Of a stretch of DNA of 64,000 nt, positions 47,575-59,816 are shown piece by piece. Source of the DNA: Gordionus sp. m RMFG-2023 (Eukaryota; Nematomorpha; Gordioida; Chordodea; Parachordodidae); NCBI RefSeq assembly GCF_954871325.1, contig NC_088776.1, positions 7,633,985-7,697,984 of the forward strand, in the 5' to 3' direction. The position numbers and the translations under genes are program-made. The notes beneath the pieces were generated by a model. The model was not told where the DNA came from, searched no databases, and was given only the letters and a program-made list of their open reading frames with translations. Numbering within the stretch: the stretch's first letter is position 1; each line of letters opens with the position of its first letter.

Positions 47575-49910
47575 ATGGTTAAGCGCTATATTTTTATAAT
47601 TGGCATCATTTTGTTAAATTTTTTATCATCCCTACTAATTATATTTTTTAACAAATGGATATACATTAATTTAGGATTTCCAAATTTATACTTAACCTTT
47701 CTTCATTTTATAACAACATATATAGGCATTTATGCATTAAAACGTTTATCTCTTTTTACTGTAAAAGAAATTCCTATTAAAGAAATATTATACATATGCC
47801 TAGCCTTTTGTGGATTTGTGTTATTAACTAATTTTTCCTTACAAAATAATACAATAGGAACCTACCAACTTATAAAAATTCTTACAACTCCAACAATTAT
47901 ATTTTTGCAATATTCTATATATGGAAAAAAATTTTCAGGGAAAATTATTCTTACTTCAGTAAGATCTTTTTAATAAAACAATATTTAATTTTTATACAGT
48001 TGCCAATTATATGTGGAATTTATATTAATTCTTATTATGATTTAAAATTCAATCTATTGGGATTAATTTATGGACTTTGTGGAGTTATAGTGACTTCATT
48101 TTATCAAATAGTATAAATTTTAAAATATAATTATTAAACATAATATATATCTAGTGGGCTGGAGAAAAACAGAAAGAGTTTCATGTAAACTCTTTACAAC
48201 TATTATATTATTTAAGTCCTATGTCCTCTCTATTTTTATTTTTCATAATAATGGCTAGTCAACCACTATCATTCAATAATTTGGCATCCAATCATGAGTA
48301 TGATCCATATGTAGCCTTTGTAAAAACAATTAAATTATATGACTATATTTTGTTTATATAATAGCTTATCATATTTCTGTCATGCATTTTTGCTCTATTA
48401 GTCAATGTATCAACATATTCTTTGATAAGACAGACATCCCCTTTGACGTATATTTTAAAAAAAATTTGACATATATTTTAAAAAATTTAAATGTTAATTT
48501 AATTATTTTACATTTATCATAATGTATTTCATACAAAATTAACATGATTAACCATGCTTTTCAATTTTTATAAAAATATATTTTAAAAAGATATATCACC
48601 TCTAAAATTTTTATTTCATTGTTTTTATGAATATAATTTTTAAGCTTTTGTTAATCATAAATCAGCTTGTATTTTTAGAATAAATTTGTGTTTAGTTGAA
48701 TTCACAACTGCTCTATTTGATTTGTATGAATAATTAAATTCATTATATTAAACTATGCTTTATATGATATAAAATAATATAGGCAAACTTGCCTTATTGA
48801 ATTATCCTCAAGAATATCTAGATTTATCTCATTAGAAAAAAAAATTTGTATATACATTAGCATTCCAAGATATACCTCTTCAGAATTAAGTCAAAATAAG
48901 TAATTGATTATGAAATAAATATAGACATAAAAGTGGGGAAATCTGATGTTAATTCTGTATACATTTGATTCGATTTTTTGCTTGGGACTTCTTCTGTGAT
49001 GACTCCATTTTCTCTTCAAAGTTAATAGGGATAAACTAAGAAAAACAGGAAAAGAGCATTAAATATTGCCAACCTTTGATCCGGAAGCTCATCTGCATTA
49101 GCTTACATGACAATAAGAACCTAAAACAGCAGTTATCCTTGGCTATACAAGGGGTCAATTTTAGCTACCTTCTTATGAAAATGAGGGTGATTGAGTGTCA
49201 AAGAGTGAAATGGACTAATATAAGAAATTTGAAGAGCCTTCACAATACTTACTTGATATTTCACACTCATTAATTTCTTCCCAGTTTCGAAATCGCTATC
49301 AATTCAGTGTGCAACAGACCAAGAACAACAAATACTTTCTTCCGTTAAAATAACCTTTATTCCTAGTAGCAATAGCAAATACTCTTGGCATCTTGAAGAA
49401 ACATTCAAATTATAAATGAGATTAGCAAACAAACGCATGACCAATAAAAATGAGACCTTTGTCAATCTATTACAATTGTTTGCCTATCAAATCAATCGCA
49501 TATCAATTCGCTTATTCATTTTAAATAACTTTCTTCCATACTATATATAAAAAATAAGCTCGTATTATATAAAAAAGTTTAAATGTTTTTGACTAAAATA
49601 TTTTACAAAAAAATAAGCAAATTAGAAAGCACACACTATTAGTCTGTCTAGTATTAATATTTTTAAATTTTGCTCATATTAAATTATTTATTTTTACAAA
49701 AGGTATAATATGATAGGACATCTCAAATTTTGCTCAACTATATTAGGCGGATATTTTATATTTCATGATCCTATACAAAAAACACAAGTTTATGGAATTT
49801 TGTTAACAATGATTGGTGTATTATCATATTCTCTTCTAAAACTCAAAGAACAATTTAACCATAAACCCGATAATTTTCTCGAGAAACCAAATTCAAAATA
49901 CATTATATAG
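47575..49910 (+). CDS. SLC35E3: Solute carrier family 35 member E3 (nucleotide-sugar transporter family), 313 aa
   Basis: Five exons: 47575-47958, 48000-48110, 48155-48310, 48365-48447 and 49703-49910, all GT-AG and in phase, give 313 residues, the length of the human protein. It belongs to the TPT/EamA branch of drug/metabolite transporters, about ten membrane helices, usually Golgi; the SLC35E3 substrate is not established. Diagnostic stretches are IIFFNKWIYINLGFP, FCGFVLLTNFSLQNNTIGTY, INSYYDLKFNLLGLIYGLCG, WAGEKQKEFHVNSLQLLYYL, FALLVNVSTYSLIRQTSPL and YNMIGHLKFCSTILGGY. The first three introns are 41, 44 and 54 bases, the last 1255. The gene ends 168 bases from the DCAF6 stop, tail to tail. 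AATAAA lies at 49919, 9 bases past the stop. It appears complete and functional. Confidence 0.95.
48448..49702 (+). other. Long fourth intron of SLC35E3
   Basis: 1255 bases, about 25 times the other introns of this gene. A less AT-rich block at 48960-49500 includes an open stretch of 65 codons (with HDNKNLKQQLSLAIQGVNF) that I do not recognise and may be a transposon relic. No inverted ends were identified. Confidence 0.6.
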
Positions 49911-50078
49911 TTTTTTTTAATAAAGCAAAGATCAAATTAAAAATTGTGATAAATAAATTATTCTAGTCATGTATATAAATTTTTATGAAAATAAATGATT
50001 GCACTTTAATAAAGGTTATTCGACGAATTAATTTATAATTCTTAACATTTTATCCTAATATTCAAACAAAATACAATT

Positions 50079-53000
50079 TTAAATATTTATTTGATCGTTT
50101 CCCTCTTCCATATGATTTATGCCATTTTGATCGTCTATATTTTGCTCCGTTTCAACAGTACTCTCATTATTAGGAGTGTGAACCTCATCGTTGCCTTCAG
50201 GCCTTAAATGCCTTCTCATGTGTGCAAGCATTCGTATCATGAACGAGGCTGGTATGGTAACAATATCCTTAGTTTCTTTCAACATAACGTCGTTTCGGTT
50301 CAACACATCTTGTATAAACTTCTGACTTTCACTCTCAGATAATATCGAATCCTCCTGGCAAGGGCTTGGCCCCCAAAATTTTATGTCGTAATCTATACCG
50401 CTAGAAGCTAATTCTGAATATTTTTTGTTTTTTTAAAGTGTGATTTAAGTCATAAAGTACCTTTAATTATTTATTTATCCAGTTTTACAAAAAATTTAGC
50501 GACCAATATTTTATCAGTGGCCCTAAACATGATAATTAACCCTCATAAATTTATAAAAAAAATTTAGTCTATATAAAGCAATGAATTGATAACAATAAAA
50601 TTATCTAGCAATCAAATGGATAAGAATTATTTGTAAACCAAAAAAGTGGTAATGGCAGGTCTTACTGATAATTTCTCACGCATATGAAATAAATGTCTTT
50701 ATTTTTAAAGCGAATATTCACTCGAAACGAAATATTATAATATTATTTATGAAAAATTAACTTATTCCACATTAACTTATTCCCTTTCATGGTTTGCAAG
50801 ATAACCTATATTTATTGTCATGTTCTCTTAATGGAAGAAAAACCTCTTAGGAACTGATATTTCTTTATTTTAAGCAATAAATTGAGATCTAATAATAGCA
50901 TAACGAAATATCAAAAAAGCATTAAGCAGGAGGCATCTGGACACCCCCCCCCTCCCCATAAGCCAATTTATGAATTTTAGATATAATGATTTTTTTATAG
51001 TTAATATGTACTTTACGTGAATAATATCAAATCTTTTAATTGAAGATTAACTGATCATTCTTAGGTTAAGTAGTTTATAATATTCATAAATACCGATATG
51101 ATACGGATGTGGTTGGACACAATTTACAACGTGTTTATCGGCTTCCAAAATTTTGACTACTTCGGCAGTGTTTTTATCCCAAAAAAATATATGACCACAA
51201 TCTGAACCCGATATCACGAAATTATCACTCCAGAAATTGCATTCTTTGATCTGGATTAGGCATATATTAAAAAGAGAAAAAATTAAATAATTATAATAGT
51301 AATTGGTAGTTATTTTTAAAATTGATTCAAATATTGGGGTTTTTAACTCTCATCATGTAATTATTTAATAGAGGTTAAATTTTATTTTTATATAGTAAAT
51401 CAATTAACCATAAGAGGGTGAAGATAATAAGGAAATTCATTAGGGTGACTAAAAAACATATATAAGCTATTTCAATTTTATTTTCGCTTTTTTTAAAAAA
51501 AAACAATAAAATCAGGCATCATAAATTTTATTTTACATTCCACAAATATGGTCATCAGAAAACCTTATTATTTAACAAGATATTCATCATTTAAATTTTT
51601 TGAATGACTGTCCAAACGAAGACCAGTTTTTCAAAAATCAGTTCGGTTTTGTATGGTATGTGATTTTCTTCAGTTTTCGATTATTTATTTTCCGAAATCT
51701 TCCGGTAAAAAAAGACAATTATAAATTACCATGGTTCGAGAATTTCGATGCCCTTTGTATATTTTTTGAGTTTTGTAACGCCGACAGACAGTGGTTTTAT
51801 TTTGTTTGCTCCTCCTTTCCCGTAAATGCTGGAGAATCGATATTTTTTTATTACGATTTTTTATATTCGTGAATAAGACTTGGTGTCTCGTATTCTCAGA
51901 AGTTTCGTTAGGCGAATGAGTCTCGAGTGAAACATGATTGTCGGTAATAGGTTCATTTACGTAATCGGGGTTGGGCGAGTTTTTGGGAGCGGGATATAAA
52001 TTTTGACTAACTTCGTGATGTGCTGAGGGAAAATAAACGGGTTCGTTGGGGAGTCTATCGTTTAGTTAATGTGATAAATATTTTTATTAATACATAAGAA
52101 AAATCAAAGGAGAGTTTGATAATAGCTTCTAAATTGATCAATTATATTTCTGCCTATGATTAAGAGACGAATAAAAGTAACAAACATAACAGTATCATTT
52201 TTGCAATTTATTTTTAAGCATCTAAAGGGGAACAGGGCCTTTTAGGATGTGGGGGGGGGGGGGGTGGGGGGTGCGGCTGCAAAACTGTCATTAAATTGAT
52301 GGGGGTAGCTCTGATTGTTAATTCCTTTTTTTATTTGAATTTATTATTGTTTTGCTAAGAGTCAAATGGGGAAGGGGGTGAAAGTACATTGTCATTGGAG
52401 GGTTAGAAGTCTTTGAAAATAGATAGTGAAATTAATTTTAATAAAAAATGTTACGTTGTTATAATTTTAACATTACTAATGGATTTACTTGTCTATAATA
52501 AGCAATTATATATTGCTAAATAAAATTGTAAAACCACACTTATGAATCAGAACTATTTCGAAAGTATTTATAACGATTCTTGTTTCGGTTCGGAATATCG
52601 GTTCTTTCTTATTTTATAGTTATGCTTGACACCCGCATTATTATAATAGTTGCATTCACTATTTTAACAAAATAGGTAACATAATGTGACAAATAAAAAT
52701 TGCATTGCTAGTTTAGCTATAGGTAAGAAGAGATTTTTTTTAATTAAAAAAATTGTACATACTTGCAATATAAGTTAGCTTGTGAATCACTATCATTCAA
52801 TTGATTGCTCGTTAAGAGATCTATTGGAGATACATATTTCAATTTAAAAAAAATTTTTTTAATAGATAAATTTTGTAATTTATGTGCTTAAAAATTGATT
52901 ATATAATTAATAAGTTTAGTAAATCACACAAAAATGAGAATATAAATTAGAGGTCTGCAATGCCCGGCCCGGTAACGTGTGATAAAAACTGGGCAAAAGG

Positions 53001-56000
53001 ATAATTGATGAATTCTGATATTTGATAGAAGTCATAATCCATAAGGTGTAGTGTTTTTAATTTAACCATTATATCAAATATTATAAATAGTTGTTTATTT
53101 TGGTGTTCAACTATATATATTTCGGGTTAGGCTTGGTATTTTAAAAAAAACTGGGCCAGATAATCTTAAAAATTGTAGAGGTCGGGCAAAGTAAAAATTT
53201 GACCGGATTAAGCTAAATTTTAAATGGGCCGGGCCTGAAAATTTTGCAATCTGCAGAACTCCAATATAAATACACATGTTTATATGTATTAATACTTGAT
53301 CCGTAATTTCCGGATGTAGTTGGAATATCGTTCGTTATCGTGTTTAATTGAGTTTCCGGTATTCTCTCATTGCTATCCACCGATATGGAATCGTTATTTT
53401 TGTTAGCGTTTTCGTTGTTCACGTTAAAATTTTCATCATTCTTAATAGCGATATTAGAAATTCGATTTCTTTTAAAGTCCAAAAATTTATTCAACATCTC
53501 TGTCATTTGTTTGACCAAAACTTCTCCTAATCTATCGTTCCTATCAGTGGATCTTTCATTATCTGTAGACTCCAAGATATGGGTATTAACAACATGCGAA
53601 TCATTTTCGATAGAGGCATCATTATTATTTGGGTTTGTATTAGGAGTTCGCGTTTGAGTGTTTTCGGGTTTCGAATTAGGGCCAGTGTCCGACCAATCAC
53701 CTCTTAGCCTTATTTGGTAATTCATGGAATTTTTGTGGTCCATGTTGTTAGGTTCCTGAAGAGGATGTAATGGTTAGGTGTTTTTTTTTAAAAACATACT
53801 ACATCATAAATTAAAAAGGCGCTTAAGATACACTAACACATACTATTAACAGATTTATTAAGACTTAATGAATTATGTATTATATTCATTTGGAAGGATT
53901 TCAGGCACACTTAGAGAAATAAAGAAATATGGAGAATAATTTAATAAGATTACGTTTAATGTCGAATCACTTGTGAGATGGAAGAAGAGATGGAGAGATA
54001 ATATATTCGTATTAAATAGATCTTTACTGATCTTATGTAAAATTATAAAATGGCAAATTAAAATGATGGTGGTTTTTATAAATTTGGTATTTTAAAAATA
54101 TTTTCTTTTTTTTTACCTAATTTTAGTTTAAATAAAATTTAAATATTAAAAAAAACGGTCCGGACTGATAGGACCGAATCGTTGACCTTCATTAGTGCTA
54201 AGGATTGGTGTTATTAAACTTGAGCCGATTTTTAAAAACGGTCAGATTAAGTTTATAGCTAAGATAATATTATGTAAGCCTCGAAATTTGGCAGAGGTCT
54301 AAAACATACTGCCATCGAGTAACAAAATCCGCGCTTACATAATAATATCTTGGTTAAAATCTTAATAGAGCCGTTTTTAAAAAATTGGGCCGTTTAACTA
54401 AAATAAAATCATGATTAGCATATTTTTTCAGGAGTGGACAAATATCTGCTCTGTTACACCATATGGAGACTTTGTGGAATATAAAGATAAGTGGTTGGAA
54501 AATATAGAGGAAAAAAAATATAATGTCAGATTAAAGGAAGTAATATACAAATGAAATCTAATTTTATATTAACGTAAATTTTTTTTTATTTGTGGTTCAA
54601 GAATTGATCTGCGAAAAATAAATAAAAAGGCGTTTACAAAAGCTTTATCATCATATAAGCAAGATGGTTATGATATATATCAGAGACCCCCTGCATTTTA
54701 ATATTTTTAAATATACCAGGGCCAGGCTTAAAAAAATTTTTTTTTAAATACCCAGGCTGAACCGTATATTTTAAAACCAAATATTTTAAATCGCCATTAT
54801 AATCTATAAAAAAAAATTAATATAACATATTTTAATAAAATTCGAGCTGGGCCTGGAATTATAAAACCAGGCCAGGCCGTGCAAATGGTACCTCTGCAGT
54901 AATGTTGTTAAACGGCTCGTGTTTTGAGCCGATAATTTAAAACGGCTAACTCAAAATATTTTAGCCAGAAAAATATTGCCGCCTCGAGATTTCGATAATA
55001 TATGTCTAAACCTTTGTTCATTCTATGAGCAAAATCTTCAGGCTTGCCTAATATTTTTCTGGGTGAAATATTGAGTTAGACGTTTTTTAAAAATCGGCTC
55101 AAAACGAGCCGTTTAACAACACTACTCTGCAGGTCTGCGGTAAATATATTATTAATTTTTACAAACTTGATCATTTGTTGTATTTAAATGGTTGTCAATT
55201 TCGGGTTCTTCATAAAATTCCTAAAATATACAAATTTTTTATAACGAATCTACGATTACGTTTTTCTAAACCTGAGTGTTAAATAAATATATATGGTTTC
55301 CCGAGTAACTGACTAAGATTTCGTGGCTGTATGGATTGATGGCTATGGAAGTTATCCTATGGTACGTGTCATTCAGTTCTTTTGCCATATAGTATCCATA
55401 CATCGCTGATAAACTCTGTTCAAAATCGTTTCCTGTTATATTTTAATTTTTTTTAAGGATCGAATAATACTTCAAAACAAAAATGGAGGAAATAATTATT
55501 TATTAGATGTACAAGATCCAGGATCAAATTCTTCACCAGTACCGTATTCTAATTTTTCCTTATTTTACACAAAACTTTAATCGAATTATTTACTATTCGT
55601 TTATCTTCTAGAGATCTGCAAAGCCCGAACGGCCCGAAAGTCAGGGCCGCGGACCGGTAAAATTAAAGAACCGGACTGTGGAATTCGCGCAAAAAAAATT
55701 TAGGACTGGATCGGACAATTTATAGATAAAATAATTAGCATAATTTTAATACAGCTCTGGCATTATTATTTTGATATATATTTATTTTTTTAATTTCAAG
55801 CTAATATTTTGATTCAAACAATTTTGGAATAAATTACAATATGCGTATTTTTGTGTATTTTAAGAGCTGTCTTATTAAAATACAAAATCTATAAATAATT
55901 TAGTAAATTTACAAAATTTTAAAATTTATTTATATGATACAATTACAAATGTGCGCAGATAACAAATAAAACACAATTAATTCATAAAAAAATTGTTGTC

Positions 56001-58193
56001 TAAATTCATATCCATGGAAGTTAGATGTAAGAATAGGCAAATAATTAGTTAGATATTAAAACGTGATGGCAAGAAAATTTGTAAAAACATTTCAAATGGG
56101 CAATCATGACTATTTGTAAAATTTGTACAGCGTAGGGCGGAAAAATTTAAAAAACAATTATAATGGGCTGGGCCTAACAAAATAATTTTGGCTGAGCCGA
56201 ACAACTTGTGTAAAAATTCTTAAAGGGGCAAAGCGATCCGGGATTTGCAGACCTCTTAAAATCTTATACAAAAAAATTAATATAATTTTCGGCAGTATCT
56301 AATATTTAATTAATATGGTTAGGGATCGTTTTTTTGTGTGTTGTAAGTACATTGTTTCTTAATTTCAAGCTAGATTTTAATTTTTAAAATTAAATATTCG
56401 ATTAAAAAAGGAACTGGTTAAAAGCTTTGGCCTAATCGGGTACATCTCTACTAATCGTTGCAAAATTAGTTACTGTAACTAATAACATTTTTTAGATAGA
56501 GTTACTTTTCATCATCATCCTTATATAATGATTTACCAAAAAATGACTATTGATTAAATATAATGTCTCAATTATAGCCAGCATTCCTGTAGAACGTTTT
56601 TTATTACTAGGAAAGCTTTTATAATACCAATTTTGAAAATATAATAGTGTTGAAATAACGTTCTATTGGGCTCAAATTTTTTTAAGGTTATTGTTATTCA
56701 TAATATTTTTGTTGCAAATAAATTTATTGTGACATTTTTTTCTGTGAAAAGATTACATTATCATCAGGGCTATTATATCCTTATTATATTTTCATTAATT
56801 CCTTTGATTAAAATGAAATTTATATAACAAAAATTTTTAAAAATGAGCTATATAAATCATTTATAAAGTAAATTGTAATGTAACTAGTTACTTTCTAAAA
56901 AATATAATTAGTAGCCATTAACCAACAGTTAAGAACTTGTAATTGTAACTAGTTAATGCTTAAAAGTAGCTTGTAAGAATAATAATATTATTTTGTACAT
57001 AAAAAAATTGGAGAGAATCTAAAATTAGGTAGTATAAATTTTGAAATATAAAACCCCCAATATTTAAATTGAGCCTTCTATGATCAAAAAGTCTAACAGA
57101 ACTATCCAAGCAACCACATACAATATTATTAGGGGCAGAGGAATCAATAGCTATGCAAGAGATAGGTTGGCCACAATTGATCAAAATATTCTAAAAAATA
57201 TTTAAAATTATTCAAGGAATAAAAATGATATTTTAATAATAAAAAATAAAAAATAGATTATATAGAAGGATTTTATAAAAAATTATATTATAGTTTTAAT
57301 TTTAAAATAACTCTTACCTATTATTGCAATACATTAATTTTTAGTAAAGAGGAGATAGGGATCGATTATTAATTACGATTTGGTAAACATTGATGTCAAA
57401 ATATATTCAATAAATTAAATTGTAACTTTAAATAGAAATTCATAAAAAAAAATTAAAATTATATCTTAGCATAAAAAAATTTATTGTATTTTTATCACTT
57501 CTCTGCAATTTTCTTCAAAACATTTATCTTTGATCCTTAGATCAAAGAACCTAACAGTCCCATCTTCTCCACAAGATATGAAACAATTTCCATCTCTAGG
57601 AATTGGCAATACTTTATATACTGTTCCATTATGGCAATTAAATACATTTTGAGTAACATTGTTAATGTTATCGACATTATTATGATATCCATTAAAATCA
57701 AATTCCTCATTAATTTGAGTAACTATAATTTTTCCATCCCCAGCACAAGAGACAATCTTGAAAATTTTGATAATCACTTAATATTTTTATTAAATAGCAA
57801 ACCTTTTTATGACTGTTATTTGGGAAAAATTTGGCACAGAAAATATTGTTATTGTGAATAGTTTTAATTGAATAAAGGCAATAATGTGTTATAGAATCAA
57901 ATATATTTAGATAAAGATCATCAGAACCTGAGAGTAAATAATGACCATTATCACTCCAACATAATGTGTTTACCTGTTCTTTAGAATATATCAACTAATA
58001 TTAATTAAAATATTTACACATCCATTATGTGCTTTAAACTTATCAATTATATCAAATTGCTGAATAACATTCTTAGAATCTATAAGTATATGATATTAAG
58101 TGAATCTAATTTTAAAAAATTACTTTTATAAGCATATATAAAGTGTTTAAAATCTTCTAATCCATAATGTAAAAGGTCCAAACTTTTAAGCAT
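50079..58193 (-). CDS. DCAF6: DDB1- and CUL4-associated factor 6 (DCAF6/IQWD1), 700 aa
   Basis: Ten exons on the minus strand: 58124-58193, 58018-58079, 57803-57973, 57499-57756, 57055-57190, 55272-55432, 53296-53755, 51730-52022, 51094-51250 and 50079-50413. All junctions are GT-AG and in phase. DCAF6 is a WD40 substrate receptor for the CUL4-DDB1 ubiquitin ligase (in vertebrates also a nuclear-receptor and calmodulin-interacting protein). Early WD repeats show [61 protein letters not shown] and [15 protein letters not shown]; the DLR and DHR triplets fit the DDB1-contact WDxR motif. Then [83 protein letters not shown] and [19 protein letters not shown]. The disordered middle (about residues 300-500) is shorter than in human (860 aa). 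The first three introns are 44-46 bases; those further 3' run to 1622. Confidence 0.95.
52948..53263. mobile_element. hAT-type MITE, TAGAGGTCTGCAA family
   Basis: The octamer ATATAAAT is present at both edges (52940-52947 and 53264-53271). The ends are TAGAGGTCTGCAATGCCCGG and, inverted from 53263, TGGAGTTCTGCAGATTGCA. CCCGGCCCGG near the left and GGGCCGGGCC near the right are inverted. It sits in the DCAF6 intron 52023-53295, ending 33 bases from the exon. Confidence 0.8.
54206..54400. repeat. Foldback MITE, GTTGTTAAACGGCTC family
   Basis: GGTGTTATTAAACTTGAGCC on the left and GGGCCGTTTAACTA on the right, with arms TAAGATAATATTATGTAAGC and GCTTACATAATAATATCTTGG inverted. It lies in the same DCAF6 intron as the copy at 54900. 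Confidence 0.7.
54681..54899. repeat. TAGAGGTCTGCAA-family MITE, worn
   Basis: The left end CAGAGACCCCCTGCATTTT pairs with the right end read inverted, CTGCAGAGGTACCATTTGC. CCAGGGCCAGGC and GGCCAGGCCG lie subterminally. Its right edge was the target of the foldback element at 54900. Confidence 0.5.
54900..55124. mobile_element. Foldback hAT-type MITE with exact 8-bp target duplication
   Basis: CTCTGCAG flanks it on both sides (54892-54899 and 55125-55132). The ends are TAATGTTGTTAAACGGCTCG and, inverted, TAGTGTTGTTAAACGGCTCG. The inverted arms cover nearly the whole 225 bases, so the strand can fold on itself. It lies in the DCAF6 intron 53756-55271. Best-preserved copy in the window; the ends resemble those of the hAT at 9003. 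Confidence 0.85.
55609..56258. repeat. TAGAGGTCTGCAA-family element, long copy
   Basis: The left end TAGAGATCTGCAAAGCCCG and the right end, inverted, TAAGAGGTCTGCAAATCCCGG bound 650 bases with GGCC-rich subterminal parts. No matching target octamer was seen. It lies in the DCAF6 intron 55433-57054. Confidence 0.6.
56455..56960. repeat. GTAACTAGTTACT repeat element in DCAF6 intron
   Basis: AAATTAGTTACTGTAACTAA near the left and TGTAACTAGTTACTTTCTAA and TAACTAGTTAATGCTTAAAA near the right are palindrome-like motifs shared with 63430-63547, where they flank a hAT transposase relic. Probably a non-autonomous relative; boundaries uncertain. Confidence 0.45.
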
Positions 58194-58363
58194 AATTAAA
58201 TTTAAAAAAAAATTGAGGGCAATATTCTACATTTCTGCCAAAAATAAAATGGAAACCCTAATATAATACATTATATAATATTATAAATTTAAATACATCC
58301 AATAATTTATCTTCATAAACATTTTTCGTGCAATAAAATATTCTACAAAAGGCGTATATCTAA
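58194..58363. promoter_or_regulatory. Shared 170-bp gap between divergent DCAF6 and RBMX2
   Basis: The start codons of DCAF6 (58193, minus) and RBMX2 (58364, plus) face away from each other with 170 bases between. Both 5' UTRs and both promoters must fit here unless upstream non-coding exons exist. The gap is very AT-rich with several TATAATAT-like strings, for example near 58262-58285. A shared or bidirectional promoter is inferred from spacing alone. Confidence 0.45.
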
Positions 58364-59271
58364 ATGAATCCCTTAACGTATGATTTTTACAAAATTATAA
58401 ATTAGAATATTTTATTAGGAATATACGAAATATCAATAAATTAAACGAAATAGAAGAACGATTGGGGATTAAGTCAGAAAATTCATGGCATCAGCAATAT
58501 AAGAATAGTGCTTATATATTTGTTGGGGGTTTTTCTTATGAATTAACTGAAGGTGATCTTATATCAGTATTTTCACAGTAAGAATCCTAATAATTATTAT
58601 GATTATGATATTTATTTTTAGATATGGAGAAATTTTGGATATTAATTTGGTTCGTGATAAAAAAACTGGCAAATCTAATGGATTCTGTTTTATATGTTAT
58701 GAAGATCAAAGAAGTACCATTTTAGCAGTTGACAATTTTAATGGAATTAAAGTTTATATTTATCTAAATGTTAATAAATTAATCAGATTTTAGTTATTGG
58801 GTAGAACTATTAAAGTTGATCATGTTTCTGATTATAGAAGACCAAAAGACACTGGAGAAGAAGACACCACAACTTTAAAGTTAAGGCTAGAAGGTATTGG
58901 TCCAGAATCTCAACTTATTAAAGACATGGAAGAAGATAAAAGAAAAGATATAGATATTTTACCAATGGCTACAATTAAACAAGAACCTGAAGATGATTAT
59001 AGTAAATTCTATAATATAATATTTATAACCATATCTATCTAATAATATAATTCCTTAAATTTTCTTTAACAAATATTCATAAAACATTAAATCTTTCTAT
59101 TTAGATGACCAAGCAAAACATACTAAAAGATCAAAGAAATGTAAAACAAAAAGAACTTTGCATTCACCTAATCTTCATAGTTATCACAAAAAATCTAAAA
59201 AAGATCCTAACTCTAAAGGCAAAAAACATAAAAATAATAATAAGCATAAACATAGATCTTCTAATTCCTGA
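58364..59271 (+). CDS. RBMX2: RNA-binding motif protein, X-linked 2 (RBMX2/Ist3/Snu17), 225 aa
   Basis: Five exons: 58364-58377, 58419-58577, 58622-58751, 58794-59001 and 59105-59271, in phase, with introns of 41, 44, 42 and 103 bases. The first coding exon is only 14 bases (MNPLT), as expected for this family, whose members begin MNPLT. RBMX2, called Ist3 or Snu17 in yeast, is a core of the RES complex with Bud13 and Pml1, which joins the activating spliceosome. A single RRM spans residues about 36-114: RNP2 AYIFVGGF, then [23 protein letters not shown]1 [20 protein letters not shown], and [17 protein letters not shown]. The tail is Lys/His/Ser-rich, ending in a basic [18 protein letters not shown] segment. 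It is shorter than human RBMX2 (322 aa), mainly in the tail. It appears intact. Confidence 0.95.
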
Positions 59272-59816
59272 TGTTGTTTTATAATCTTTATGTATTTATT
59301 ACAATGTATATAATAATTTGTATTTTAGAATAATAAGTCATAGTTATATTACATGCAAATCATTTATTTGGTCACTCCACAGTTGCTCTATTGAAAGGGA
59401 ATTTTGAGATAATAGAATCTTGGGGTGTAGAAGATAGTGCTAAAGGCATCTTTGGGATAAGTGAGGTAGCCTTAATGGAGATTAGCTATTCATGTTATTG
59501 GTTTGTTTGGCAATAGCTGGGAAATATCTTGGGAAGGTGGGTTTACAAAAAAATTTGGGGAGGGGGGCTTTGCCAAGGTCTTAACTATAAAATATTAGTT
59601 ATTTTACCATGGTTTTCTGCATTTCACTTTTTTAAATATATATTTTTGTATTAACTCCATTAAAGTTGACTGAACATCTCTCTCTATGCTTTATAAAATG
59701 TATTAATTTCTCTTCATTATTAGGCTCTTAAATTCTGGTAAAATCTTTCAGAAAGAGAATGGTGAAATGTTTTTAAAAAAATAAAGAACTGAAGAAAATA
59801 GCCATGGAAAATAAAT

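Noticed and set aside
52250-52270. Poly-G run, and poly-C run near 61206
   Set aside because: Simple homopolymer runs, possibly inflated by sequencing error; no quadruplex-style spacing.
53348-53657. Two plus-strand frames of 60 and 95 codons
   Set aside because: They are antisense to DCAF6 exon 53296-53755.
57631-57861. 76-codon plus-strand frame
   Set aside because: It is antisense to DCAF6 exons 3 and 4.
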